DNA from: Bog-756 sp963699085
Lineage (GTDB): Bacteria > Actinomycetota > Acidimicrobiia > Acidimicrobiales > RAAP-2
Length of the DNA stretch: 64,000 nt
NCBI GenBank assembly: GCA_963699085.1
Contig: CAVOTH010000003.1
Location: forward strand, 372,001-436,000
Direction of reading: 5' to 3'
Part shown: one piece after another, positions 39,403 to 49,713 of the stretch
Layout: each line of letters begins with the position of its first letter
Numbering within the stretch: the first letter of the stretch is position 1
Translations under genes and position numbers: made by a program
The notes under the pieces: model-generated
What the model saw: only the letters and a program-made list of their open reading frames with translations
Told to the model about the DNA's origin: nothing
Databases searched by the model: none

Positions 39403-40244
39403 TCAGGCTCGCGAAGGCGGGTCCCCGAAGACGGGAGCGCGCTTCTCGCGCAGTGCGGCGACTCCTTCACGATAATCGGGGCCGCTCATCATGGGGTCGA
39501 GCATCGCTTCAGCCGTACGGACCGCCTCGGCCGCCGTCTGGTGGAAGGCCTCGTAGACCTGGAGCTTCGACGCCGCCAGCGAGGCCGGGGAGACGGTGGT
39601 GGCCAGCATCCGGGCGTAGCCGTAGACGTACTCGAGCAGGTCGGGCCCATCCACCACTCTTGTGACCAGCCCGAGAGACTCGGCCTCGTCGGCGTCCACC
39701 GAGCGGCTCGAAAGGATGAGGTCGAGGGCCCGGGGTAGGCCGATCAGCTTGGGCAGCAGCCAGGCCAGTCCGAAGGCGCAGGGGAGGCCGAGCCGGCCGT
39801 GTGCCGTGGTGAACGTGGCGCCACGGGCGGCGAACCGGAGGTCGCAGTAGCAACAGAGGCGAACCCGATGCCGGCGACCGGTCCATTGACGGCTGCCAGG
39901 ATCGGTTTGTCCACGCCGAAGTGATAGGCGAGCTCAGCGTCGAACTCGGGCCGTACGCCGTAGCCGGGGGTGGCGACGTCATCGGGCGCCCCCGAGTCGT
40001 AGGCGCCCCGCGAGGCATGGCCGGCCAGCTCGTCGGAGTCAGCACCGGCGCAGAAGCCCCGGCCGTTTCCGGTGACCACGATCACCCGCACGGTCGTGTC
40101 GTCGGACGCCGACTGCAGGTGCGACCGGTACTCGGCACTCATGGTGGCCGTCCATGCATTGAGGCGCTCAGGACGGTCAAGGGTGATCGTGGCGATCCCG
40201 TCGGCCACCCGGTAGCGGGTGGCCTCGAGCGGGGACGACGTCAT
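39403..40244 (-). CDS. Enoyl-CoA hydratase/isomerase family protein (one frameshift)
   Basis: Crotonase-fold protein that hydrates or isomerises enoyl-CoAs. From ATG 40244: VADGIATITLDRPERLNAWTA, VRVIVVTGNGRGFCAGADSDEL (first oxyanion strand), then PILAAVNGPVAGIGFA (second oxyanion loop). The frame breaks near 39850 and continues as YCDLRFAARGATFTTAHGRLGL, then LILSSRSVDADEAESLGLVTRVV and a C-terminal trimerisation helix. Catalytic Glu positions are Ala/Gly-like in part (TTAHGRLG), so hydratase activity is uncertain. About 280 residues when the single-base shift is removed. Confidence 0.82.
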
Positions 40245-40290
40245 CTACGGCTCTCCTCGCCTCCGGATCGGCGGTCGGGGGACAGCCTGG

Positions 40291-41742
<1,452 letters not shown>

Positions 41743-41944
41743 GTGGCTCCTTCGTCGTACCGGCCCGGTCGGGTCGGCGCTCACCGGCGTGGGCCAACCG
41801 GCCCTTCCGTGTGCGTCCGGGCCGCTCCGTCGCCGTAGCTCCAGGTGCCCGAATCGCTCCAGTGATGATAGTGCACCCTCCAGATTCGCTTTCGCCTGCC
41901 GGTGTAGCGCAAAAAGGACGGTCGGGAAGAGGACGGTCGGCCCG

Positions 41945-42643
41945 TCACTCCTCGATGTCGACCTCGGGAGGACGGAGCGGGGTACCGTCGAACACGGTCA
42001 GGTAGGGCTCGGGGTCCCCCTCCCAGTGGAGCGCCCGGATCTGGGCGAGCGATCGGCGTCCGGTGATCGCCCGGTACAGGGTGAATGTGTCGGTTTGGAG
42101 GCGGACCCGGCCCGGTCCGCTCCCGAGGGTCATGGCGAATCCCGGAGTGGCGTATTCGAGCGGGCGGAGGCCCTCCCTCCCGATGTAACCGCTCATGCCC
42201 TCCGCCATGAACTCGAGCCCGATCAGCACGCTGGGTGCGTCGCGTCCCCCGGGGCGTCCGAGCGCGCCGCGCAGATCGTGCTCATGGACCCCGGTATCGA
42301 ACGTGATCCTCCCGGCGATGAGGTCGGGGAAGCTGGCCGCGGTGTCCTCGAAGCCCGGGGCGATCTCGTTCCACCCGTCGACGAGGGCGGCGAGGCCCAT
42401 CGGGGCGAACCGCTCGACCTGGGAGCTGGTCCACGCTGGGGTTCCCGCTTCGGCGACGTTGCCGTCGCTGACATCGCGCGGGACACCGTAGATGTGGGCG
42501 GCGAGGTCGGTGACCGACCATCCGGGGCAGGTCGGGACAGGGGTTGCCGCCGCCAGTGCATCCGGCACGTCGGCGAGTACGCCGGTGAGCCGGGTGCGCA
42601 TCTCGGAATAGGCGGCGACGGATTCGTATGATGTGGGCAGCAC
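41945..42643 (-). CDS. Maleylpyruvate isomerase-family (DinB-like, mycothiol-dependent) protein
   Basis: 232-residue protein of the DinB/MDMPI fold common in mycothiol-producing actinobacteria. The N-terminal helix bundle has the metal-binding positions WSVTDLAAHIYGV (His near 50) and DTGVHEHDLRGALG (two His near 140), and the family GWSV/CPGW motif. A C-terminal SCP2-like domain (LQTDTFTLYRAITGRRSLAQIRAL) follows. Members use mycothiol for isomerisation or conjugation, but the substrate is unknown. It is divergent from metY across a 214-nt region that contains a palindromic operator. Confidence 0.82.
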   Translation of the reverse strand: MLPTSYESVAAYSEMRTRLTGVLADVPDALAAATPVPTCPGWSVTDLAAHIYGVPRDVSDGNVAEAGTPAWTSSQVERFAPMGLAALVDGWNEIAPGFEDTAASFPDLIAGRITFDTGVHEHDLRGALGRPGGRDAPSVLIGLEFMAEGMSGYIGREGLRPLEYATPGFAMTLGSGPGRVRLQTDTFTLYRAITGRRSLAQIRALHWEGDPEPYLTVFDGTPLRPPEVDIEE

Positions 42644-42726
42644 GGAACCTCCCCCGAAGCGGACCGCAGACCATGAACGGTTGCGGTCGGTGCGGCCACC
42701 TTACGGGATGACCACCTTTCCCCTTT

Positions 42727-42747
42727 AGTTGACCAACTTGGTCAACT
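42727..42747. promoter_or_regulatory. Perfect inverted-repeat operator upstream of metY
   Basis: AGTTGACCAA and TTGGTCAACT flank a single central C, a 21-bp perfect palindrome. It overlaps the -35 and spacer of the metY promoter candidate and lies between two divergent genes, so binding would block RNA polymerase. The cognate regulator is not in this window. Confidence 0.75.
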
Positions 42748-42758
42748 TTTGCCAGAAT
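42729..42758 (+). promoter_or_regulatory. Candidate metY promoter
   Basis: TTGACC (42729-42734) and CAGAAT (42753-42758) lie 18 nt apart, 99 nt before the metY start codon. The -35 element lies inside the left half of the palindrome, consistent with repression. Confidence 0.55.
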
Positions 42759-42857
42759 CAGCCCGTGCCCACAGGGCAACTGGACCGGAGGACGAGCAAC
42801 GACGGACGTCCGAATGCCTTCCGGCGGCAAGTGACCAGCGGAACGAGGAGATACGCC

Positions 42858-44156
42858 ATGCCCGATTGGGGATTCGAGACACGCCAGATCCATGCCGGTG
42901 CCGCACCCGACCCGACCACCGGCGCCCGGGCCACGCCGATCTATCAGACCACCAGCTATACCTTCCGGGACACCGCCCACGCCGCCGCCCTGTTCGGGCT
43001 GGCGGAGCTCGGCAACATCTACACCCGGATCATGAATCCGACCCAGGCCGTGTTCGAAGAGCGGATGGCCGCACTCGAGGGCGGGGTCGCCGCGTTGGCC
43101 GTCGCCAGCGGCCAGGCCGCCGAGACTCTGGCGCTCTTGAACCTGGCGGAAAATGGAGGTCACATCGTTTCGTCCGCCTCCCTCTACGGCGGGACCTACA
43201 ACCTCTTCCACTACACCTTGCCGAAGCTGGGGGTCGAGGTCACCTTCGTGGACGACCCCGATGATCTCGACGCATGGCGGTCGGCCATCCGGGCCAACAC
43301 CAAGGCGTTCTACGGAGAGACTCTGGGCAACCCCAAAGGTGACGTCCTCGACTTCGCCGGAGTCTCGGCCATCGCCCATGAGCACAAGATCCCGCTGGTG
43401 ATCGACAACACCCTGGCCACTCCCTATCTGTGCACCCCCTTGGCCCATGGCGCCGATATCGTGGTCCATTCGGCGACCAAGTTCATCGGCGGCCACGGGA
43501 CATCGATCGGTGGTGTCATCGTCGACGGCGGCACCTTCGACTACGAGGGAAGTGGCCGGTTCCCCGGGTTTACGGAGCCCGATCCGAGCTATCACGGACT
43601 GGTCTTCGGGGATCTCCCCGAGCCGCTCTTCCCGGCCCGGTACGCGCTCAAGATCCGACTGCAGTACCTGCGCGACCTCGGACCTGCCATCGCGCCGCTC
43701 AACTCGTTCCTCTTCATCCAGGGGGTGGAGACACTCAGCCTGCGGATGGAGCGACATGTGCAGAACGCCTCCGCCGTCGCCGCCTGGCTCGAGGCGCGCC
43801 CCGAAGTGACCTGGGTCACCTACCCCGGCCTGGCGTCGAGCCCCTGGCACAAACGACAGGAGCAGTACCTGCCCCGTGGCGGTGGCGCCATCCTGGCATT
43901 CGGTATCGACGGTGGAGCCGACGCCGGTCGGCGCTTCATCGAGGGCCTGGAGCTCTTCAGCCACCTGGCCAATGTCGGCGACGTACGCAGTCTGGCCATC
44001 CACCCGGCCTCCACCACCCACTCGCAGCTGACAGAGGCCGAGCAGGTTTCGGCTGGCGTCACACCTGACCTGGTCCGCCTGTGCATCGGCATCGAGTCGC
44101 TCGACGACATCCTGGCCGACCTCGAGCTGGGGTTCACCGCCGCCAAGGGGGCGTGA
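42858..44156 (+). CDS. metY: O-acetylhomoserine sulfhydrylase
   Basis: PLP enzyme that makes homocysteine from O-acetylhomoserine and sulfide. Start ATG 42858 is 7 nt after GAGGAG. 432 residues, typical of the long MetY form. Blocks: GFETRQIHAGAAPDPTTGAR, PIYQTTSYTFRD, YTRIMNPTQAVFEERMAALEGG, ASGQAAETLALLNL, YGGTYNLFHYTLPKLGVEV, GETLGNPKGDVLDF, VIDNTLATPYLC, the Schiff-base Lys in VVHSATKFIGGHGTS, and NVGDVRSLAIHPASTTHSQL. The stop overlaps the metX GTG (GTGA), and a palindromic operator precedes it. Confidence 0.94.
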   Translation: MPDWGFETRQIHAGAAPDPTTGARATPIYQTTSYTFRDTAHAAALFGLAELGNIYTRIMNPTQAVFEERMAALEGGVAALAVASGQAAETLALLNLAENGGHIVSSASLYGGTYNLFHYTLPKLGVEVTFVDDPDDLDAWRSAIRANTKAFYGETLGNPKGDVLDFAGVSAIAHEHKIPLVIDNTLATPYLCTPLAHGADIVVHSATKFIGGHGTSIGGVIVDGGTFDYEGSGRFPGFTEPDPSYHGLVFGDLPEPLFPARYALKIRLQYLRDLGPAIAPLNSFLFIQGVETLSLRMERHVQNASAVAAWLEARPEVTWVTYPGLASSPWHKRQEQYLPRGGGAILAFGIDGGADAGRRFIEGLELFSHLANVGDVRSLAIHPASTTHSQLTEAEQVSAGVTPDLVRLCIGIESLDDILADLELGFTAAKGA

Positions 44157-45286
44157 CGGGCGCCCTGGGCGAGACGACCTGGCGGCACGATGGCGACCCC
44201 GGCGGACGTCGGTTCGCCTCGTTGGTCGTCGATGACGGGCCCGGCTTCACACTGGAGGCCGGTGGATCGATCCCCGAGGTCACCATCGCCTATGAGACGT
44301 GGGGAGTGCTCGACGCCGAGCGGTCGAACGCCGTCCTGGTCCTCCACGCGTTGACCCTGGACTCCCACGCCATCGGTCCAGCCGGGCCCGGCCACCCCAC
44401 AGCGGGATGGTGGAACGGAATGATCGGGTCGGGGGCGCCGATCGACACCGACCGGTACTTCGTGGTGTGCCCCAACGTGCTCGGCGGGTGCCGTGGCACG
44501 ACGGGACCGGCCTCGAACGCTCCCGACGGCCGGCCGTGGGGCTCACGGTTCCCGAGGATCACCATCCGTGACCAGGTCGCGGCCGAGGTGCTGCTGGCCG
44601 ACCACCTGGGAATCGACCAGTGGGCGGGTGTCGTCGGGGGATCGATGGGCGGAATGCGGGTCCTCGAATGGTGCGTCGGCCACCCGGGACGGGTGAGCCG
44701 GGCGGCCGTACTGGCCGTGGGGGGTGCCGCCACCGCCGAGCAGGTGGGGTTGTGCTCGGTGCAGTGCCGGGCCATCCGCCTCGACCCCTCGTTCGCCGGC
44801 GGGGACTACTACGGCACCGGGTCGGCTCCGGTCGACGGCATGGCGGTCGCCCGGGGGATGGGACAGATCTCGTATCGCAGCGAGGCGGAGCTGGCCGAGC
44901 GCTTCGGGCGCTTACCCCAGGGGGACGAAGATCCGCTGGTCGGTGGAAGGTTCGCGGTCGAGTCCTATCTCGCATACCAGGGGCAGAAGTTGGCTGCCCG
45001 GTTCGATCCCAACTCCTATCTCGTTCTGAGCGAGGCCATGAACACCCACGACCTCGGCAGGGGCCGCGGTGGCTTGTCCTCCGCCCTTTCGCGGGTCACC
45101 GCCGATGTCCTGGTGGCCGGGATCGACAGCGACCGGCTCTATCGGTTGGCCTTGCAAGCCGAGTTGGCCGAACTGCTTCCGGGCGACCGTGGCCTGACGG
45201 TGATCCATTCCGGATTCGGCCACGACGGGTTCCTACTCGAGATCGGCCAGGTGGGGGCGGTGGTGGCCCGGGCGCTCGCCGATTGA
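44153..45286 (+). CDS. metX: Homoserine O-acetyltransferase
   Basis: Alpha/beta-hydrolase-fold transferase that acetylates homoserine with acetyl-CoA, giving the MetY substrate. GTG 44153 overlaps the metY stop. 377 residues. Features: VTIAYETWGVLDAERSNAVLVLHALT, NVLGGCRGTTGPAS, nucleophile elbow VVGGSMGGMRVLEW (Ser near 163), SYLAYQGQKLAARFDPNSYL, and the catalytic Asp and His in VAGIDSDRLYRL and SGFGHDGFLLE. Acetyl versus succinyl specificity follows the MetX family norm but is inferred. Confidence 0.93.
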   Translation: MTGALGETTWRHDGDPGGRRFASLVVDDGPGFTLEAGGSIPEVTIAYETWGVLDAERSNAVLVLHALTLDSHAIGPAGPGHPTAGWWNGMIGSGAPIDTDRYFVVCPNVLGGCRGTTGPASNAPDGRPWGSRFPRITIRDQVAAEVLLADHLGIDQWAGVVGGSMGGMRVLEWCVGHPGRVSRAAVLAVGGAATAEQVGLCSVQCRAIRLDPSFAGGDYYGTGSAPVDGMAVARGMGQISYRSEAELAERFGRLPQGDEDPLVGGRFAVESYLAYQGQKLAARFDPNSYLVLSEAMNTHDLGRGRGGLSSALSRVTADVLVAGIDSDRLYRLALQAELAELLPGDRGLTVIHSGFGHDGFLLEIGQVGAVVARALAD

Positions 45287-45395
45287 GGCCGAGGATCCTC
45301 CCACCGGTGGTCGGAAGGGGGGAAATGGCGCCCGGACCTCCCGTTAGGGACTTTGTGCCCTAATCCGGCGCGATTTGCCCGCCTAGCCTGGGGAT

Positions 45396-48300
45396 ATGTC
45401 GGATCAGGGCTGGGGGCGGACGGGCAGGACGGAAGACCGGCCGACGGTCCGGCTGGTCGAGGGCGCCGAGGGGCTCATCGGTCCTCCGGCACCGTGTCCA
45501 CCTGCTTCGCATCCGCCGGTGCCGAGAGGGCCGCCCCCGTCGGTTCTGCCGGAGTTCTCCGGTGCGCCGCCCGCCGTGATGACGTCCCTCGGGGACGTCG
45601 ATCCGGTCCAACTCCGTGCCGTACAGGAATCGTTGCTCGATCCCAGCCTGATCCTGCAGGCAAGCCGGGGCAGTGACGGCGTCATCGTCGACTTCGTGTG
45701 TGAAGACGCCAACGAGGCGGCGGGCGCCAGTCTCGGGGTGCCTCTCCATGACCTGATCGGCGCCCTACTCACCCGGACCGTCTCCGAGTCACTCGCCGTG
45801 TTCCTCCTGGAGCAGTGCATCGAAGCAGTGGAGACCGGTGAGCCGCTCGCCTTCGACGATCTGCAGGTCCCCGACGACGGAGGGGGAATCATCGCCCACT
45901 ACGACGTCCGGGCCGTGGCCGTGGGCGACCGGGTGTGCTTTTCGTGGCGGGACGTGACCGAGCGGTTCGGCAACGAGCAGGCGCTCGCTGTGTCACGGAA
46001 CCACTACCGGCTGCTGGCCGAGAACTCCTCCGACGTCGTGGTGCTCATGGACCCCGACGGGGCCGTCGAATGGGTATCGCCGTCGATCAAGGACATGCTC
46101 GGTTGGGACCCGGAGGAGATCGTCGGCCACCAGAGCTCCGATTTCGTCTTTGCCGACGACCGCCATCGCCGCGCCGCGGTCCACTCCCACCCGTCGACGG
46201 TGCGACCGTCCACCGACGAGGTCCGGTTCCGCTGCTCGGGGGGAAGCTACCTCTGGGTCTCCGCCCGCACGCGCGAAGTACGCGACAGCGAGGGTCTCCT
46301 GACAGGCATGGTCGTATCCATCCGGGACGTCCACAAGCAGGTCCAGGCCCGCAAGGCGCTGGTCACCTCGGAGGAGCGTTACCGGCTTCTGGCCGAGAAC
46401 AGCTCCGACGTGGTGTACCAGGGAGTGGACGGCCGCATCACGTGGATCTCACCGTCAGTCGAACGGGTATTCGGATGGAAGCCGTCCGAGCTGGTCGGCC
46501 ACCCTTCATTCGACATCATCGCCCCCGAGGACATCGACCGGGTGAAGGCGGCCCGTGCGGATCTCCGGGCCGGAAAGCCCCTCGACCGGTTCGAGTGCCG
46601 GTTCCTGACCTCGACGGGCCAGCGTCGCTGGATGTCGACCCACGCACAACGGGTGACCACCGGGCAGCCGGGATCCAACGCATTGGTCGTCGGCCTCCAG
46701 GACATCCACCAGGGACATGCTGACCGGCTGGCCCTGGCCGTGTTGGACTCGGTCAACTCGGCCCTGGTGGTCGCCGCCGACGAGGCCCGGATCGAATCGG
46801 ACATCTGCCGTCTGGTGGTCGAGGTCGGTGGGTTCGCACGGGCCCGGTACGACCGCCGGAGCGGGACCTCGGTCCAAGGGGCGCTCCCGGTGGAACCGGT
46901 ACCCGCACCACCGAGCGCGGCGATGTGTCCGGACGGGATGTCGATCAAGTTGCCGGTCGCCGTCGACGGCACGGTCGACGGGCTACTGACGGTCTGGTCA
47001 CTCGAGTCGGATGCCCTCGGACCGTCGGTGATCGCCACACTGGAGCAGATGGCCTACCAGATGGGGATGGCCGTGTCCCGGGTGCGCACCAGGGAGCAGT
47101 TGATCGAAGCGCTCAACGAGCAGCATCTGCTGAGCACCGCCATCGAGCAGACCGGTGAGTCGATCATGGTCACTGATCTCGACATGAAGATCATCTTTGC
47201 CAACGCGGCGACGGCGGCCACCACCGGTTACTCCCTCGAGGAGATCATCGGATCCAGTCCGAGGATGTTCGACAGCGGGCTGCACGGCACCGAGTTCTAC
47301 CGGGAGATCGCGACGACGCTGCGGCAGGGCCGGACCTGGCGCGGTGTGATCGTCAATCGGAACCGGAGCGGTGAACTGTACGAGGACGACACATCGATCA
47401 CGCCCGTCCGGGGGGAAGACGGTCAGATCACTTCCTTCGTATGCGTGCAGCACAATGTCAGTCGGGAGCGCAAGCTCGAGGCCGACCTCGACCGACTTCG
47501 CGGTGATCGCGACTCGGTAGGCCGGGTCATGGCGGGCGTCCGCGTCGGTGCGACGGTCGAATCGACCGCTGCGTCGTTCTGTCAAGCGGTCGCCCGACTC
47601 GAGGGGACCGCCTTCGCCCGTGTCCTCCTGGTCGACCCCCATGGCGAAGTCGTTCCTCTCGGCACCACCGGGCCGCTCTTCTTCGGCTGGGAGGTAGGGG
47701 TCCCGCTCGCCTTCGACCGACTCGGAGACCTCATCGAGAAGACGCGGGCCGGGTCCTGGTGGCTGTCCCTGGCGGGACCGGTGGGCGATGGGCTGGTCCT
47801 TCCGGAGGTGGTCACCTCCCTGGCCGACGCCGGGATCGTCTCGGTCGGATTCACCCCCATCTGGTGGGAGAGCCGGATGGTGGGTGCCCTGGTCGTGGGC
47901 AGCCGGACCACCGAGAGCGACCGCTGGGCCGAGGCCCGGACCGCGGTCATGGATCAACTGAGTTCGTTCGCCGGATCGGTGCTCGGCGCCCAGGCGGGCC
48001 GGCGGGGAGAGCGGGCGAAGCGGCGAACGGCGATCATGTCGATCATCGAGTCCTCCGCTTTCCATCCGGTCTTCCAGCCCGTGGTGGACCTGTCCACCGA
48101 CGAAGTTCTCGGCTACGAGGCCCTGACCCGCTTCGCCGACGGCCGCCGGCCGGACCTGGTGTTCGAGGAGGCCCACGCCGTGGGACTCGGGGTCGAACTC
48201 GAGTCGGCGTGCGCGTCTGCGGCGGTGACGGCGGCGCTCGACCTACCCTCCGGTGTGTGGCTGGCGTTGAACTTCTCCCCGGCGACCGTGGTGAGTGGCG

Positions 48301-48776
48301 AGATGGCGACCGTGGTCGGCCGTGCGGAGCGGCCGGTCGTGGTGGAGATCACCGAGCACGCTGAGGTCGAGAGCTACGTGGCTGTCCGCGACGCGGTCCG
48401 GGCCTGTCCCGGGATACGCATCTCGGTGGACGATGCCGGCGCCGGGTACGCCAGTCTCCGTCACATACTGGAGCTCGAGCCCGACTTCGTGAAGCTCGAC
48501 ATCGGTCTGGTCCACCACATCGACACCGATCCGGCCCGCCAGGCCCTGGCTGCCGGGTTGCATCACTACGCCGAAGAGACCGGGACCACGCTCATTGCCG
48601 AAGGGGTGGAGTCACTGGAGGAGCGTGCCGTCATCGAGCGGCTCGGGATCCGACTCGGACAGGGATACCTGTTCGGACGTCCGGCCTCCCTGTCGGGATC
48701 CCCCGACCAGGTGGATGACACCGTCGGGCGGGACCTGCGGCCAGTTCCCGGGCCGCCCCACGTCAGTGCCGCGTGA
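45396..48776 (+). CDS. Multi-PAS/GAF sensor with EAL domain (c-di-GMP phosphodiesterase)
   Basis: 1126-residue signalling protein. A Pro-rich N-terminus is followed by PAS-like domains at about 75-190, 200-320 and 325-445, a GAF-like region at about 450-560, PAS at about 575-695 and GAF at about 700-865. A C-terminal EAL domain (about 875-1110) carries YEALTR, LNFS, EITEH, DDAGAGYAS, VKLDIGL, AEGVES and QGYLFGRP. The metal and catalytic residues are therefore conserved and hydrolysis of c-di-GMP is expected. No GGDEF domain, HTH or membrane helix is present, so it senses cytoplasmic ligands, light or redox through its PAS/GAF modules. Its end overlaps the convergent oleD by 14 nt. Confidence 0.88.
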   Translation: MSDQGWGRTGRTEDRPTVRLVEGAEGLIGPPAPCPPASHPPVPRGPPPSVLPEFSGAPPAVMTSLGDVDPVQLRAVQESLLDPSLILQASRGSDGVIVDFVCEDANEAAGASLGVPLHDLIGALLTRTVSESLAVFLLEQCIEAVETGEPLAFDDLQVPDDGGGIIAHYDVRAVAVGDRVCFSWRDVTERFGNEQALAVSRNHYRLLAENSSDVVVLMDPDGAVEWVSPSIKDMLGWDPEEIVGHQSSDFVFADDRHRRAAVHSHPSTVRPSTDEVRFRCSGGSYLWVSARTREVRDSEGLLTGMVVSIRDVHKQVQARKALVTSEERYRLLAENSSDVVYQGVDGRITWISPSVERVFGWKPSELVGHPSFDIIAPEDIDRVKAARADLRAGKPLDRFECRFLTSTGQRRWMSTHAQRVTTGQPGSNALVVGLQDIHQGHADRLALAVLDSVNSALVVAADEARIESDICRLVVEVGGFARARYDRRSGTSVQGALPVEPVPAPPSAAMCPDGMSIKLPVAVDGTVDGLLTVWSLESDALGPSVIATLEQMAYQMGMAVSRVRTREQLIEALNEQHLLSTAIEQTGESIMVTDLDMKIIFANAATAATTGYSLEEIIGSSPRMFDSGLHGTEFYREIATTLRQGRTWRGVIVNRNRSGELYEDDTSITPVRGEDGQITSFVCVQHNVSRERKLEADLDRLRGDRDSVGRVMAGVRVGATVESTAASFCQAVARLEGTAFARVLLVDPHGEVVPLGTTGPLFFGWEVGVPLAFDRLGDLIEKTRAGSWWLSLAGPVGDGLVLPEVVTSLADAGIVSVGFTPIWWESRMVGALVVGSRTTESDRWAEARTAVMDQLSSFAGSVLGAQAGRRGERAKRRTAIMSIIESSAFHPVFQPVVDLSTDEVLGYEALTRFADGRRPDLVFEEAHAVGLGVELESACASAAVTAALDLPSGVWLALNFSPATVVSGEMATVVGRAERPVVVEITEHAEVESYVAVRDAVRACPGIRISVDDAGAGYASLRHILELEPDFVKLDIGLVHHIDTDPARQALAAGLHHYAEETGTTLIAEGVESLEERAVIERLGIRLGQGYLFGRPASLSGSPDQVDDTVGRDLRPVPGPPHVSAA

Positions 48777-49713
48777 ACCAGCGGCTCAGTTCGGCCATCC
48801 CCTGTTCCACCCCCACCTCGGGGGTCCACTTGAGGACCCGCTGGGTGGCGGACTGGTCGAACCAGTGGGCCAGTGAGAGCTGCCGGGCGGCGAAGTAGGT
48901 CAGCGGCGGTTCGTCACCCGGCCAGAATCGCCCGACCAACCGTCCGGCGATGGCGGCGACCGGAGCGGGCACGGCCCGGATCCCGCAATCGAGACCGGCG
49001 GCCAGCAGGATCCCTTCGACCAGTTCGGCCAGGGGGCGTGGATCGTCACCGGTGACCACCCAGGCCTTCCCGACCGCCTCGTCGGAGTCGGCAGTCCGGT
49101 CCAGTCCGGCCACGATGGCGTCGGCGGCGTCGTCGACGAAGGTAGTGGCGACCAGGGCTCGTCCGTGGTCGGGCAGCACCAGCCGGCCCTGCCGGGCCCG
49201 GTCCAGGATGCGACCCACGAGCTGGGTGTCGCCGGGTCCCCACACCAGGTGGGGCCGCAGCACGATCGTCGGGACCACGCTGTGCCCGAGCACGTAGCGC
49301 TCGGCCAGAGCCTTCGACCGCGCGTAGGCGTCACCGCCCCCGTAGCGGGCGGCTTCGGGTCCAGCCCCCACGGCCGGACCACCGTCGAAGGCGACCGACG
49401 GTGACGAAATGTGCACGAGTCGGCCGCAGCGGGCCGCGGCGGTCACGACGTTCCGGGTCCCGACCACATTGACCTGGTAGGCGTCCCGCCATGCCGGGCG
49501 GGGAGCCACCAGTGCCGCCAGATGGACCACGGCGTCGTGGCCCACCGCCGCCGCCAGCACGGCCCGGCCGTCGCGGACGTCCCCTCGCACGTCGGTCGCC
49601 CCGGTGTCGGTGGAGGATCGTTGGAAACAGGTGACCTGGTCGCCCCGCTGCACCAGTCGGCGAGCCACGGCGCCGCCCAGCAGACTCGATCCCCCGGTGA
49701 CGAGGACTCTCAT
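48763..49713 (-). CDS. oleD: OleD-type NAD(P)H ketoreductase (olefin biosynthesis)
   Basis: Short-chain/extended-SDR reductase that should reduce the OleA beta-keto acid to the beta-hydroxy acid. 316 residues from ATG 49713. Rossmann loop VLVTGGSSLLGGAVARRL, DVRGDVRD (Asp-x-Arg), VVHLAALVAP, catalytic Ser in VHISSPSVAF and the YARSKALAERYV YxxxK pair. ALVATTFVDDAADAIVAGLDR follows in the 3-beta-HSD-like C-terminal part. The OleD assignment rests on the operon: it overlaps the oleBC stop by ATGA, with oleA upstream. Confidence 0.88.
   Translation of the reverse strand: MRVLVTGGSSLLGGAVARRLVQRGDQVTCFQRSSTDTGATDVRGDVRDGRAVLAAAVGHDAVVHLAALVAPRPAWRDAYQVNVVGTRNVVTAAARCGRLVHISSPSVAFDGGPAVGAGPEAARYGGGDAYARSKALAERYVLGHSVVPTIVLRPHLVWGPGDTQLVGRILDRARQGRLVLPDHGRALVATTFVDDAADAIVAGLDRTADSDEAVGKAWVVTGDDPRPLAELVEGILLAAGLDCGIRAVPAPVAAIAGRLVGRFWPGDEPPLTYFAARQLSLAHWFDQSATQRVLKWTPEVGVEQGMAELSRWFTRH

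Noticed and set aside
41743..41944. SAH or SAM riboswitch upstream of ahcY
   Set aside because: I looked for the conserved core elements and could not find them; only GC-rich sequence and a possible TATCAT -10 element are present.
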